64,000 nt of DNA, taken from Acidimicrobiaceae bacterium (lineage in GTDB: Bacteria > Actinomycetota > Acidimicrobiia > Acidimicrobiales > Aldehydirespiratoraceae). The position numbers and the translations under genes are program-made. The notes below the pieces were generated by a model. It was not told the DNA's origin. It was given only the letters and a program-made list of their open reading frames with translations, and made no database searches. The stretch's first letter is position 1; each line of letters opens with the position of its first letter. This document shows positions 25,630-33,900 of the stretch, in pieces. The DNA is taken from assembly GCA_009843915.1 (NCBI GenBank), contig VYCM01000037.1:1-64000 (forward strand), given 5' to 3'.

Positions 25630-26565
25630 ATGGGCGACTTCTTCTCCGCCATCGGCGACGTGGTCACCAACGAAGTGACCTACTCGGGGGCGATGCGCTT
25701 CGCCGCGCTGCTGGCCTTCGCGGCCATCGGCGAGACGATCGCGGAGAAGGCCGGCACCCTCAACATCTCGCTGGAGGGCATGATCCTGGGCGGCGCCTTC
25801 GCGGGGGCGCTGGGCATGCACCTCACGGAGTCGGTGACGGTCGGTCTGCTGTTCGCATGCGCCATCGGCGTCGTCGTCGCGTCGGTGCAGGCCAACATGA
25901 GCCACCGGCTCACCGCCAACCAGTTCGTGGTCGGGCTGGCCCTCAACACCCTGGTGCTCGGTATTGCCAGCTTCCTCAACACCAGCATCCAGCCGGTGTC
26001 GAGGGCGGCCCACCGGTTCGAATTCCCGGGATTGTCGGAGATCCCCCTGATCGGCGACGCCCTCTTCAACCAGCCGTGGCCCCTGTACCTGGTGTACCCG
26101 ATGATCCCGGCCGCATGGTGGCTGCTGTACCGCACCCGGTGGGGCCTGGAGGTGCGGGCTGTCGGCGAGAACCCCCAGTCGGCCGACGTGTCGGGCATTG
26201 ACGTCAACAAGCGCCGCCGAGAGTCCATCTACATCGCGGGGCTCACGAGCGGACTGGGTGGCGGCTACTTGGTGCTGGGCCAGATCGGGCGGTTCGAGGA
26301 CGCCGTCGTCGGGGGCCAGGGATTCATCGCCATCGCAGCCGTCATCTTCGGCGGGTGGACCATGCGGGGCGTGATCGGCGGCTGCCTGCTGTTCGGCACG
26401 GTCAACTCGTTCCGTTTGACGCTGCCCACCGTGGGCCACGAGCTCAACTCCGAGCTGCTGTCGGCCGCCCCGTTCGTGGTGACCATCGTCACCGTGACCT
26501 TCTTCGCCCACCGCACCCGCGAGCCTCGGGCGCTGGCTCAGCCCTTCGTCCGCGGCCTGACCTGA
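25630..26565 (+). CDS. ABC transporter permease 2 (BMP importer)
   Basis: This 311-aa membrane protein has about eight helices. 'ETIAEKAGTLNISLEGMILG' is the family signature after the first helix, and 'GENPQSADVSGIDVNKRRRE' is the cytosolic coupling loop. It starts four bases after the first permease gene and completes the transporter. 'GHELNSELLSAAPFVVTIV' at the end is typical of nucleoside/BMP permeases. The product of the next gene, an oxygenase, may act on the imported compound. Confidence 0.9.
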   Translation: MGDFFSAIGDVVTNEVTYSGAMRFAALLAFAAIGETIAEKAGTLNISLEGMILGGAFAGALGMHLTESVTVGLLFACAIGVVVASVQANMSHRLTANQFVVGLALNTLVLGIASFLNTSIQPVSRAAHRFEFPGLSEIPLIGDALFNQPWPLYLVYPMIPAAWWLLYRTRWGLEVRAVGENPQSADVSGIDVNKRRRESIYIAGLTSGLGGGYLVLGQIGRFEDAVVGGQGFIAIAAVIFGGWTMRGVIGGCLLFGTVNSFRLTLPTVGHELNSELLSAAPFVVTIVTVTFFAHRTREPRALAQPFVRGLT

Positions 26566-26580
26566 GACACTTCCGGCACG

Positions 26581-27573
26581 GTGTCCTCGGTTCCGACGGT
26601 TGACATCTCCGGCGCGCTGGCCGGCGATCCGGGCGGGATGGAGGCCGCGGCCCTAGCGGTCGACGACGCCTGCGTGACCAGCGGCTTCTTCGTGGTCAGG
26701 GGGCATGGTGTGCCATCGGCCCTGGTGGACGAGACCATGGGCATGGCCCGAAAATTCTTCCGGCTTCCATACGAGGAGAAGCAGAGGGTGGCGCCGCCCG
26801 ACTTCGAGGATTATCGAGGCTTCCTGGGCCTCGACACCACCTCGCTGGCGGCTACCCTGGGCGACGACGAGACCCCACCCGATCTGTGCGAGTCGTTCAA
26901 TGTGGGTCGCTTCGACGATCTTGAGATCCGCGCTCGGGCCTACGTCCCCGGCGCCGAGGCCACGTTCTGCCCCAATCGATGGCCGGACGAGCCCTCGGGG
27001 CTTCGGCCGCTCTTCGAGCGCTACTACGCGGTCATGGAGCGGCTCTGCATGCGAATGCTGCCGATCTTCGCCCGGGCGCTCGACCTGCCCGATGAGTGGT
27101 TCGAAGACAAGGTACGGGACCACACCGCGCTGCTGCTGTTCAACTGGTACCCGCCGGTGGCGGGAGCGACCCGTCCGGGCCAGCTGCGCCGCGGCGCTCA
27201 CACCGACTACGGCGCCTTCACCGTTGTAGCGGCCGAGCAGATACCAGGCTTGCAGATCCGAGCCAATGGCGACTGGGCCGACGTGCCGATGGTCCCCGGC
27301 GGCTTCGTGGTGAATCTGGGCGATCTGATGGCTCGCTGGACGAACGACCGCTGGGTTTCGACACTGCACCGGGTGGTCATCCCCGACGGCGGCGACCGGG
27401 GCAGGGACCGGATGTCGGTGCCGTTCTTCTTCCAGCCGTCGTACCGGGCCGTCATCGAGACCATCCCGACCACCATCACGCCGGAGCGTCCCGCCCGCTA
27501 CGAGCCGGTTGTGTCCGGCGAGTGGATCGCGGCCAAGTCGGCGTCGATGCTGGAGGACGACCAGGATTCCTGA
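26581..27573 (+). CDS. isopenicillin-N-synthase-like 2-oxoglutarate/Fe(II) oxygenase
   Basis: This 330-aa enzyme starts with GTG. It has the DIOX_N region ('VPTVDISGALAG', 'SGFFVVRGHGVPSAL') and a 2OG-Fe(II) catalytic domain with iron ligands in 'GAHTDYGAF' and 'STLHRVVIP' and the co-substrate-binding Arg-x-Ser in 'DRMSVPFFFQP'. The family includes many hydroxylases of small molecules, such as purine- or pyrimidine-modifying and ethylene-forming types. It follows the BMP importer by 15 bp and probably processes what that system brings in. The exact substrate is unknown. Confidence 0.87.
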   Translation: MSSVPTVDISGALAGDPGGMEAAALAVDDACVTSGFFVVRGHGVPSALVDETMGMARKFFRLPYEEKQRVAPPDFEDYRGFLGLDTTSLAATLGDDETPPDLCESFNVGRFDDLEIRARAYVPGAEATFCPNRWPDEPSGLRPLFERYYAVMERLCMRMLPIFARALDLPDEWFEDKVRDHTALLLFNWYPPVAGATRPGQLRRGAHTDYGAFTVVAAEQIPGLQIRANGDWADVPMVPGGFVVNLGDLMARWTNDRWVSTLHRVVIPDGGDRGRDRMSVPFFFQPSYRAVIETIPTTITPERPARYEPVVSGEWIAAKSASMLEDDQDS

Positions 27574-27595
27574 GGGGCGCGGCCGTTGGGCCTTC

Positions 27596-28216
27596 GTGCT
27601 GCTCGCTGCCGTCATCATGGCTCTGGGCGCTCTCGGGGTCTTGGCCCTCGGGACCGCCGCCCTGCTGGATCTCGGTCCGTTCGCCCCCACCGATCCGGCG
27701 GGACTGGAGGTGGCTGACAAGCTCGGGGACTGCCGTGAGGCCCGCCTCGACAGGGGAGAGGGCTGCGACGAAGGCGCCGACGTCGCAGCAATCAACCTCT
27801 CGCTGTCGGGCGAAGACGCACTCGTTGTCGAACTGCAGCTCTCCGAGACACCGAGCCCCGGTCCTTCGCTGGCATGGACGGCGGAGTTCTACGCCGACGC
27901 CGCCAACGGCCACACGGAGGGCGGGGTCATCTGCCGGCTGTCCAATGTCACCGACGGCGGCCGAGCGGGTCCGGAGGTCGACTCCCGTGCTCTGGATCCG
28001 AACACCGTCCCCAGACAGCTCGTTGACGACCGCGCCTGCGAGGGTCGCCTCGACGGATCAGTGGCCCGGTTCTCCATCGACGTCTCCGGTCAGCCCGACG
28101 ATGCGCAGTTCCGGCTCATCGGGCTAGTCCGGGTCGAGCATCCCGGCGACGACACCCGGCCAGGCTCCGAGGACGACTTCCTGGTGCGGGCGTCCCTGGC
28201 CGATCTCCGAGGCTGA
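27596..28216 (+). CDS. membrane-anchored or secreted hypothetical protein
   Basis: The ORF is open from 27509 inside the oxygenase gene. I place the start at GTG 27596, giving 206 aa with an immediate hydrophobic N-terminal helix (residues 1-25, 'VLLAAVIMALGALGVLALG') that serves as signal anchor. The remainder is an acidic, beta-rich extracytoplasmic domain with three to four cysteines ('KLGDCREARLDRGEGCDEG', 'GGVICRLS', 'DRACEG'). No family is recognised and no ATG supports the start, so the N-terminus is uncertain. Confidence 0.55.
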   Translation: MLLAAVIMALGALGVLALGTAALLDLGPFAPTDPAGLEVADKLGDCREARLDRGEGCDEGADVAAINLSLSGEDALVVELQLSETPSPGPSLAWTAEFYADAANGHTEGGVICRLSNVTDGGRAGPEVDSRALDPNTVPRQLVDDRACEGRLDGSVARFSIDVSGQPDDAQFRLIGLVRVEHPGDDTRPGSEDDFLVRASLADLRG

Positions 28217-28238
28217 GAAGCGGGCGCCGGACGGTCGG

Positions 28239-28244
28239 TAGGGT
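28239..28244 (+). promoter_or_regulatory. -10-like box, leaderless start of the HSL-type hydrolase
   Basis: TAGGGT, seven bases, then ATG at 28252. This spacing favours ATG 28252 over the in-frame GTG at 28243, which overlaps the box. Confidence 0.4.
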
Positions 28245-28251
28245 GCGAGCC

Positions 28252-29205
28252 ATGGGTCTGATCGAGCCGGCCTCTCACCTGAGCGAAGAGGCCCAGCAGT
28301 TCCTGGCCGACTTCGTGGCGCTGCCGCCGCTCGATCCGACCGACCTGGAAGCGGTCGAGACTGCCCGCCGGATGTCCCTCGCCAACTGGGTCTCCCTCAA
28401 CGAGGGACTCGAGGGGCCGTGGATCAGCCGGCCCTCGACAATCGCCGGCGTGCCGGTAGTGACCTTCGCGGCCGACGAGCAGGCTCTCGGTGCCGAGCAG
28501 GTCATGGTGCACCTGCACGGCGGTGCGTTCGTCCTCGGCTCGCCGACCGCCAGCGCCGCGCTAGCTGTGGGCGTGGCCCAGCGCACCGGCGTGCCCGTCG
28601 TGTCGGTGGACTACCGCCTAGCTCCCGAGCACCGGTGCCCGGCCGGGCTCACCGACATCGTGAACGTCTGCCTCGAGGTGCTGGCTTCGCGCCGGCTCGC
28701 GGCCATCTACGGCGAGTCAGCCGGCGCGAACCTGAGCCTGGCCGCGGCCGTCTCTCTGCGTGACCGCGGCGCGATGCTGCCCGACCGGCTCGGCCTGCTG
28801 TCTCCGTGGGTCGATCTCACTTGCTCGGGCGACACGTACCGGACGCTGTCGTCGACCGATCCCGTCCTGGGAACCCTCGACCCGCCCGCGTTCGCGGCCG
28901 TGTATGCGGGCCGGGACGCGGCCAGCCCGGAGGCCTCTCCTTTGTTCGCCGACCTGGCCGGACTCCCGCCTGCTCTGATCCAGACGGGCAGTCGCGAGCT
29001 CCTGCTGTCGGACTCGTGTCGGCTCGAGGCCGTGTTGCGCCGCGCCGGGGTCCCGGTCGAGTTGTCGGTGTGGGACGGCCTGTGGCACGGCTGGCAACTG
29101 CGACACCACCTCGCTGAGGCGAGAGAGGCTCTGGACGAACTCGCTGTCTTCCTGACGGGGTCACGCTCGCAGTTGCCACCAAAGCGTGCGATTGATAGTC
29201 AATAG
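28252..29205 (+). CDS. alpha/beta hydrolase of the hormone-sensitive-lipase (BD-FAE/HSL) family
   Basis: This 317-aa esterase has the oxyanion-hole motif 'VHLHGGAFVLGSP', the nucleophile elbow 'YGESAGANLSLA', an acidic residue near 'GSRELLLSDS' and the catalytic histidine in 'GLWHGWQLRHH'. 'DYRLAPEHRCPAGL' is the second family signature. Members cleave short-chain esters or related acyl bonds in the cytosol. It stands alone between a hypothetical membrane-protein gene and the HisD/HpsN-like gene, with a leaderless-type promoter. Confidence 0.88.
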   Translation: MGLIEPASHLSEEAQQFLADFVALPPLDPTDLEAVETARRMSLANWVSLNEGLEGPWISRPSTIAGVPVVTFAADEQALGAEQVMVHLHGGAFVLGSPTASAALAVGVAQRTGVPVVSVDYRLAPEHRCPAGLTDIVNVCLEVLASRRLAAIYGESAGANLSLAAAVSLRDRGAMLPDRLGLLSPWVDLTCSGDTYRTLSSTDPVLGTLDPPAFAAVYAGRDAASPEASPLFADLAGLPPALIQTGSRELLLSDSCRLEAVLRRAGVPVELSVWDGLWHGWQLRHHLAEAREALDELAVFLTGSRSQLPPKRAIDSQ

Positions 29206-29295
29206 TCGCGTATTCATTCTTGCGCTCCGACCTACCGACGGGAGAGTCGTCATGCGGACTTCTCATCCGGGTGGTCAGGACGATATGGAGGGCCG

Positions 29296-30594
29296 ATGGC
29301 CGAGACACTGAAGGAAGCCGCCTCGAAGGGCGCCCACGGAGCGGACCCAGCGCTGGCGGAACGGGTCAATGCGCTGATCTCTGAGATCACCGAGCGGGGC
29401 GAGCAAGCCGTGCGGGAGATGTCGAGGACCTTCGACGACTGGGCGCCGGACGAGTTCCGCTTGAGCGCCGAGCAGGTCGACGACATCGTGGGCTCCGTCG
29501 ATGCCGGCACCCTGGAGGACATCCGCTTCGCGCAGGCCCAGATCCGCAACTTCGCCCAGGTGCAGCTCGACTCGCTGCACGGTGTCGAGGTGGAGACGCT
29601 GCCCGGCGTGACGCTGGGCCACAAGCACATCCCGGTCTCCTCGGTGGGCGCATACGTCCCGGGAGGCCGGTATCCGATGGTGGCGTCGGCCCACATGAGC
29701 GTGTTGACGGCCAAGGTCGCCGGTGTTCCGAGGGTGGCCGCCTGCACCCCGCCGATCAGCGGCAGGATCCCGGCTGAGACCGTCGCCGCGATGCATCTCG
29801 CGGGCGCGGACGAGATTTACCTGCTCGGCGGTGTGCAGGCGGTGGCGTCGCTGGCGCTGGGAACCGAGTTCGTCGACCGGGTGGATGTGCTGGTTGGGCC
29901 CGGCAACGCATTCGTGGCCGAGGCCAAGCGCCAGCTCTACGGCCGGGTGGGTATCGACCTGCTGGCCGGCCCGACCGAGACCCTCCTGCTGGCGGACGAC
30001 ACCGTCGACGGCGAGATGTGCGCCACCGACCTGCTGGGCCAGGCGGAGCACGGTCCGACCTCGCCCGCAGTCCTGCTCACTACGTCTCGCCGGCTCGGCC
30101 AGGACACCCTGGCGGAGGTGCACCGCCAGCTGGAGACCCTTCCGACCGCGGACGTGGCTTCGGTGGCGTGGGAGGACTACGGCCGGATCATCGTGTGCGA
30201 CGACAACGCCGAGATGCTTGCCCTCGCCAACGAGCTGGCGTTCGAGCATGTGCAAGTGATGACCGGCGACGACGACTTCTTCCTCGACGGCCTCACGAAC
30301 TACGGCGCGCTGTTCCTGGGGCCGATGACCAACGTCTCCTACGGCGACAAGGTCATCGGCACCAACCACACCCTTCCCACTCAGGGCGCGGCCCGCTACA
30401 CGGGCGGCCTGTGGGTCGGGAAGTTCCTCAAGACGGTGACCTACCAGCGCGTCACCGACCCGGCGTCGAGCGCCCTCATCGGGGAGTACTGCAGCCGGCT
30501 GTGTGCCATCGAGAACTTCGCGGGCCACAAGGCGCAGGCCGACATCCGGGTTCGCCGCTTCGGCGGAGCGCCGGTGCTCAGCGGCGCCAGCTAG
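29296..30594 (+). CDS. histidinol-dehydrogenase-fold enzyme, probably sulfopropanediol (HpsN-type) dehydrogenase
   Basis: This 432-aa NAD-dependent dehydrogenase keeps the HisD catalytic pair ('LAFEHVQV') and zinc ligands (Gln and His in '[11 protein letters not shown]', Asp in '[12 protein letters not shown]', His in 'ENFAGHKAQ'). No other histidine gene is near. Its text ('[20 protein letters not shown]', '[17 protein letters not shown]', '[12 protein letters not shown]') agrees with the HpsN group that oxidises 2,3-dihydroxypropane-1-sulfonate to sulfolactate, rather than with biosynthetic HisD. GGAGGG precedes the ATG. An SDR gene follows after 8 bp and could supply a companion oxidation. 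The HpsN assignment comes from memory of the family and should be read as likely, not proven. Confidence 0.78.
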   Translation: MAETLKEAASKGAHGADPALAERVNALISEITERGEQAVREMSRTFDDWAPDEFRLSAEQVDDIVGSVDAGTLEDIRFAQAQIRNFAQVQLDSLHGVEVETLPGVTLGHKHIPVSSVGAYVPGGRYPMVASAHMSVLTAKVAGVPRVAACTPPISGRIPAETVAAMHLAGADEIYLLGGVQAVASLALGTEFVDRVDVLVGPGNAFVAEAKRQLYGRVGIDLLAGPTETLLLADDTVDGEMCATDLLGQAEHGPTSPAVLLTTSRRLGQDTLAEVHRQLETLPTADVASVAWEDYGRIIVCDDNAEMLALANELAFEHVQVMTGDDDFFLDGLTNYGALFLGPMTNVSYGDKVIGTNHTLPTQGAARYTGGLWVGKFLKTVTYQRVTDPASSALIGEYCSRLCAIENFAGHKAQADIRVRRFGGAPVLSGAS

Positions 30595-30602
30595 GGGTCG
30601 AA

Positions 30603-31340
30603 GTGGGAACGGCTGTCGTTACGGGCGCCAGCGGCGGGATCGGTTCCGCGGTCGCCGGGCGCCTGGCATCCGACGGTCTGACCGTCGTCGCGGGCTACCA
30701 CTCAGCCCGCGAACGCGCCGAGAGTCTGGTAGCAGGCCTTGTGGGCGGCGGGCACCGCGCCATGAGGATCTCGGTGCTGGAACCCGACTCGCTCGAAGCG
30801 CTCGCCGACTACGTCTCCTCCCGGTGGGGCTGCCTCGACGTGCTCGTCAACTGTGCCGGCGTCACCGAGCCCGTGCCCCACGACGATCTCGACACCCTCT
30901 CCGACGATCTGATCGATCGCATCTTCGCAACCAACTGGCGAGGTCCCTTCGCGACCATACGAGCGCTGCGCAGCCTGCTCGAGGAGGCCGACCGTCCGGT
31001 TGTGGTCAACATCTCGTCGGTCTCGGCCGTGACCGGGCAGGGTTCCAATGTCGCCTATTGCGCGTCCAAGGCCGCGCTGGACAGCATGACCCGGTCGCTG
31101 GCCCGGGCTCTCGCCCCGCGGGTTCGGGTGGTCTCGGTGTCTCCGGGCTGGGTGCCCGGCGAGTACGCCGACCGCATGCCCGCAGCCGTGCTCGAGTCTC
31201 AGCGGGACGAAACCCCGCTGGCCCGGCTGGCGACACCCGACGACGTCGCAGCCGCGGTGAGTGCGGCTGTCGACCACCTGCTGTTCACGACCGGCTCGGT
31301 GATCGCGGTCGATGGCGGCCGGCCGCTGGGAACGGTCTGA
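30603..31340 (+). CDS. short-chain dehydrogenase/reductase
   Basis: The GTG at 30603 sits 8 bp after the HpsN/HisD-like stop; the track's start lies in a shadow frame. The 245-aa product has the nucleotide-binding 'VTGASGGIGSAVAG', 'NCAGVTE' and the catalytic Ser-Tyr-Lys set in 'NISSVSAV' and 'VAYCASKAALDSM'. It ends with 'GSVIAVDGGRPLG', typical of the classical FabG-like group. It probably acts on the same substrate series as the upstream dehydrogenase (an epimerising or 2-position oxidation is plausible). Confidence 0.85.
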   Translation: MGTAVVTGASGGIGSAVAGRLASDGLTVVAGYHSARERAESLVAGLVGGGHRAMRISVLEPDSLEALADYVSSRWGCLDVLVNCAGVTEPVPHDDLDTLSDDLIDRIFATNWRGPFATIRALRSLLEEADRPVVVNISSVSAVTGQGSNVAYCASKAALDSMTRSLARALAPRVRVVSVSPGWVPGEYADRMPAAVLESQRDETPLARLATPDDVAAAVSAAVDHLLFTTGSVIAVDGGRPLGTV

Positions 31341-31411
31341 GTAGAGCATCGGAAACGGCGATCCGGCCGCCGTTCCTGGCTGCCAGAGAGTTCGGAGTCA
31401 TCGGTGCGGGC

Positions 31412-31441
31412 TTGTACCCGTCTGCGAAAATCTGTATACAG
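31412..31441 (+). promoter_or_regulatory. promoter with overlapping palindrome CTGTATACAG, sugar operon
   Basis: TTGTAC, a 17-bp spacer and TATACA form a good vegetative promoter. The -10 box is embedded in a perfect 10-bp palindrome (CTGTATACAG, 31432-31441), so a bound repressor would block RNA polymerase. The palindrome resembles GntR-family sites of the TTGTATACAA type. It lies 80 bp before the SBP gene in a 181-bp intergenic region. Confidence 0.55.
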
Positions 31442-31521
31442 TCGCGGGTTGGTCCGAGCCTCCGGTCCGCATCCTGACGGGCCATGCCCGTCGCAAAACG
31501 ACAGTCCCAAGGAGGGCACAC

Positions 31522-32823
31522 ATGAGAATCGTTTCTCACTCTCGAACACTCGGGATCCTGGGGGTGATCCTGGCGTTCATGCTGGTCTCGGCCGCCTGCA
31601 GCGGCGACAGCGGCGACGGTGACACCACGGCCGGTCCGGTGGTTCTCGACGTGCTGGCCGAGGCCGGCGACGAGGCCACCCTTGAACTCGCCACGGCGCA
31701 GTTCACCGAGATGTATCCCCATGTGAGCTTCAACATCACGCTGCGCGCCTTCGACGACTACATGCAGATCGCGCCGGGGATACTCTCCAGCGACGATCCG
31801 CCCGACATCGCCCACGGCAATCAGGGCTACACGATCGACGGCCTGCTCGTGCAGGGCGGCTTGATCCTGCCGCTCGACGACTATGCGGCGCAGTACGGCT
31901 GGGTCGAGGCGTTCGGCGACGGCACGCTCGACCAGTACCGGTTCACCGAGGACGGCACCGACTTCGGCAACGGGATCCTCTGGGGCATCAACGGCGTCGC
32001 CGAGTTCGTGGGCGTCTACTACAACAAGGAGAAGCTGGCGGCTCTCGGCGGGTTGCCATCGACGTTCGAGGAGTTCGACGCCCTGCTCGCGGCCGCCAAG
32101 GCGGCAGGCGAGGTGCCGATCCAGCTCGGCAATGCCGAGGGCTGGCCCGCGCTTCACGTATACGGCATGGTCGAGGCCGCCTACCGGCCCGCGGCGGAGA
32201 TCCGCGACTGGGTCTTCGGCGAGCCGGGAGCGACCGTCGTGACCGACACAGAGCGGCAGGCCGCCGCCAAGTTCGAGGAGTGGCGCGACAACGGCTACTT
32301 CCCCGAAGGCGTCAACGGCATCGCCTACGACGACTCGGTGGCCAACTTCATCGCGGGCGAGGGCGTGTTCATGATCGCCGGCAACTGGAACACGGCCACC
32401 CTCGACGAGGGGATGGGCGCCAACGCCGGCTACTTCGCCATGCCGGTCGGCCCCAGCGGGATTGTCGGCGGCACTGCGGCGCTGGCCCTTCCGTGGCACA
32501 TCACCACCAGCGCCGAGGATCCCGACTTGGCGGCGGAGTTCATCAACCTGCTCGTCAGCGAGGAGTTCGCGGATGATCTGGCGTCGGTGGGCCGTGTCGC
32601 CGCGAGGTCGTCGGACACCGAGATCGAGGGCCTGCTAGCCGAGGTGACCGCGGGCGCCGCCGCCGTGATCGCGGACGAGGGCGTCACGCTGTACGCCGAC
32701 TGGGCCACGCCGACGATGTTCGACACGCTCACATCGAAGACCCAGGAGCTCCTCGGCGGCCAGATCGACGGCGAGCAGTTCCTCAACGACGTGCAAGCCG
32801 ACTGGGACGCCGCCAACGGCTAG
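31522..32823 (+). CDS. ABC transporter substrate-binding lipoprotein (family 1, carbohydrate)
   Basis: This 433-aa protein has a signal peptide with lipobox 'LVSAAC' at about residues 21-26, then a family-1 binding fold: 'ELATAQFTEMYPHVSFNI', 'GILSSDDPPDIAHGN', 'GVYYNKEKLAALGG' and 'PWHITTSAEDPDLAAEFINL'. AAGGAGG precedes the ATG. Two permease genes and several sugar-metabolism genes follow, so the ligand is probably an oligosaccharide, glycoside or amino sugar. No ATPase gene accompanies it. Confidence 0.9.
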   Translation: MRIVSHSRTLGILGVILAFMLVSAACSGDSGDGDTTAGPVVLDVLAEAGDEATLELATAQFTEMYPHVSFNITLRAFDDYMQIAPGILSSDDPPDIAHGNQGYTIDGLLVQGGLILPLDDYAAQYGWVEAFGDGTLDQYRFTEDGTDFGNGILWGINGVAEFVGVYYNKEKLAALGGLPSTFEEFDALLAAAKAAGEVPIQLGNAEGWPALHVYGMVEAAYRPAAEIRDWVFGEPGATVVTDTERQAAAKFEEWRDNGYFPEGVNGIAYDDSVANFIAGEGVFMIAGNWNTATLDEGMGANAGYFAMPVGPSGIVGGTAALALPWHITTSAEDPDLAAEFINLLVSEEFADDLASVGRVAARSSDTEIEGLLAEVTAGAAAVIADEGVTLYADWATPTMFDTLTSKTQELLGGQIDGEQFLNDVQADWDAANG

Positions 32824-32843
32824 CCCCTACTGACCCCGGCCGG

Positions 32844-32885
32844 GCCCCACTGCGTATCGCCTTGAAGGCGCGGAGCAGTCGGGGC
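32844..32885 (+). terminator. intercistronic stem-loop after the SBP gene
   Basis: GCCCCACTGC pairs with GCAGT-C-GGGGC (one bulged C), with an inner CGCC-TTGAA-GGCG hairpin. It sits in the 91-bp gap between the binding-protein and first permease genes and has no T-run. Hairpins at this place commonly protect the binding-protein mRNA and cut down downstream expression, giving excess binding protein. Confidence 0.5.
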
Positions 32886-32914
32886 TCGGCCAGCGGCCCC
32901 TGCGGCCACCTCAG

Positions 32915-33832
32915 TTGAGCCGTCCAGGCCGTCCGGCCCGACCAGCCCGTCGCGGTCCGTCGGGGCGCGTCCAGCCGGTGGCGTACCTGTACCTGCTGCC
33001 GGCGTTCGCCTTCTTCGCGGTGTTCGCGGTGGCGCCGCTGGCCCACGCGTTCAAGCTGTCGTTCTACGAGTGGAACGGCATCACCGATCAGGTGTGGGTG
33101 GGCCTCGACAACTACGTCACCGTGTTCACCGATCCGAAGGTGCGCGCCGCGCTGTGGAACTCCGTCCTCCTGATCGTCTTCTACGCGGTGCTGCCGATCT
33201 GCATTGCGCTGGTGGTGGTCGGGCTGATGGCGAGGGTCCGGATCCGGGGCCGAACGGCGTTCAGGGCGGTGCTGTTCGTGCCGACGATCCTGCCGCTGAC
33301 CGTGGTTGCTGTGGCGTGGCGCTGGGTGTACGCGCCCGATGGGCCGCTGAACTTCGGCCTCGACCTGATCGGCCTGGACTTCGTCAGCCGGGCCTGGCTG
33401 GGCGACTTCACCTTCGCGCTGCCGTCGCTGGGCATGGTCGGCACCTGGGTGACCTTCGGCCTGGTGTTCGTGCTGTTCGCTGCGGGCGTTCAGAAGATCC
33501 CGCCGGAGCTCTACGAGTCGGCCCGCCTCGACGGCGCCAATATGGTCCGCGAGTTTTTCGCGGTGACGCTGCCGGCGCTGCGCGGCGAGATCACCGTGGC
33601 GCTGATCCTCACCGTCACCGCGGCGTTGCGCAACTTCGACCTCGTATTCGTGATGACCCGCGGCGGCCCCGGCACCAACACCGAGGTCCCGTCGATGTTC
33701 ATCTACCGCTCGGTGTTCCAGATCCGCTCGATCGGCCTCGGGGCGGCCATCGGGGTGATCCTGATGCTGGAGCTGCTGGCGGTGAACCTGGCCGTACTGT
33801 GGTACCGCCGCCGCGGCGACCTCTCCGCATGA
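32915..33832 (+). CDS. sugar ABC transporter permease (MalF-type)
   Basis: This 305-aa protein starts with TTG. It has six hydrophobic helices after a basic N-terminus ('YLYLLPAFAFFAVFAVAPL') and the EAA coupling loop 'ELYESARLDGANMVREFF' that contacts the ATPase. 'YEWNGITDQVWVGLDNYVTV' is typical of the MalF/UgpA group. Its stop overlaps the ATG of a 23-codon ORF that leads into the second permease gene. Confidence 0.9.
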   Translation: MSRPGRPARPARRGPSGRVQPVAYLYLLPAFAFFAVFAVAPLAHAFKLSFYEWNGITDQVWVGLDNYVTVFTDPKVRAALWNSVLLIVFYAVLPICIALVVVGLMARVRIRGRTAFRAVLFVPTILPLTVVAVAWRWVYAPDGPLNFGLDLIGLDFVSRAWLGDFTFALPSLGMVGTWVTFGLVFVLFAAGVQKIPPELYESARLDGANMVREFFAVTLPALRGEITVALILTVTAALRNFDLVFVMTRGGPGTNTEVPSMFIYRSVFQIRSIGLGAAIGVILMLELLAVNLAVLWYRRRGDLSA

Positions 33833-33900
33833 GCCCGCTGGTCGCAGGCCGGGCGGCCGACGCGGGCCGGGGCAGGGCGGCCGAGGGGCGGCTGCTGTGA
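33829..33900 (+). CDS. 23-aa relay ORF linking the two permease genes
   Basis: An ATG at 33829 overlaps the first permease stop (ATGA), and the ORF's TGA at 33898-33900 overlaps the GTG of the second permease (GTGA). The peptide is Ala/Gly/Arg-rich and not recognisable. Its value may lie in passing terminating ribosomes across the gap so that the two permeases are made in balance. Whether the peptide itself has a role is unknown. Confidence 0.4.
   Translation: MSPLVAGRAADAGRGRAAEGRLL

Noticed and set aside
24397-26511. 704-aa minus-strand ORF opposite the BMP permeases
   Set aside because: It is His/Gln/Arg-rich shadow sequence; the plus frames are typical membrane permeases.
29191-29203. 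ATTGA-TAG-TCAAT inverted repeat before the HpsN-like gene
   Set aside because: It overlaps the end of the hydrolase gene, has short arms and no well-spaced -10 box, so it is too weak to call an operator.
29296-30594. Biosynthetic histidinol dehydrogenase (hisD)
   Set aside because: No other his gene is near and the sequence signature fits the HpsN group better; kept only as an alternative.
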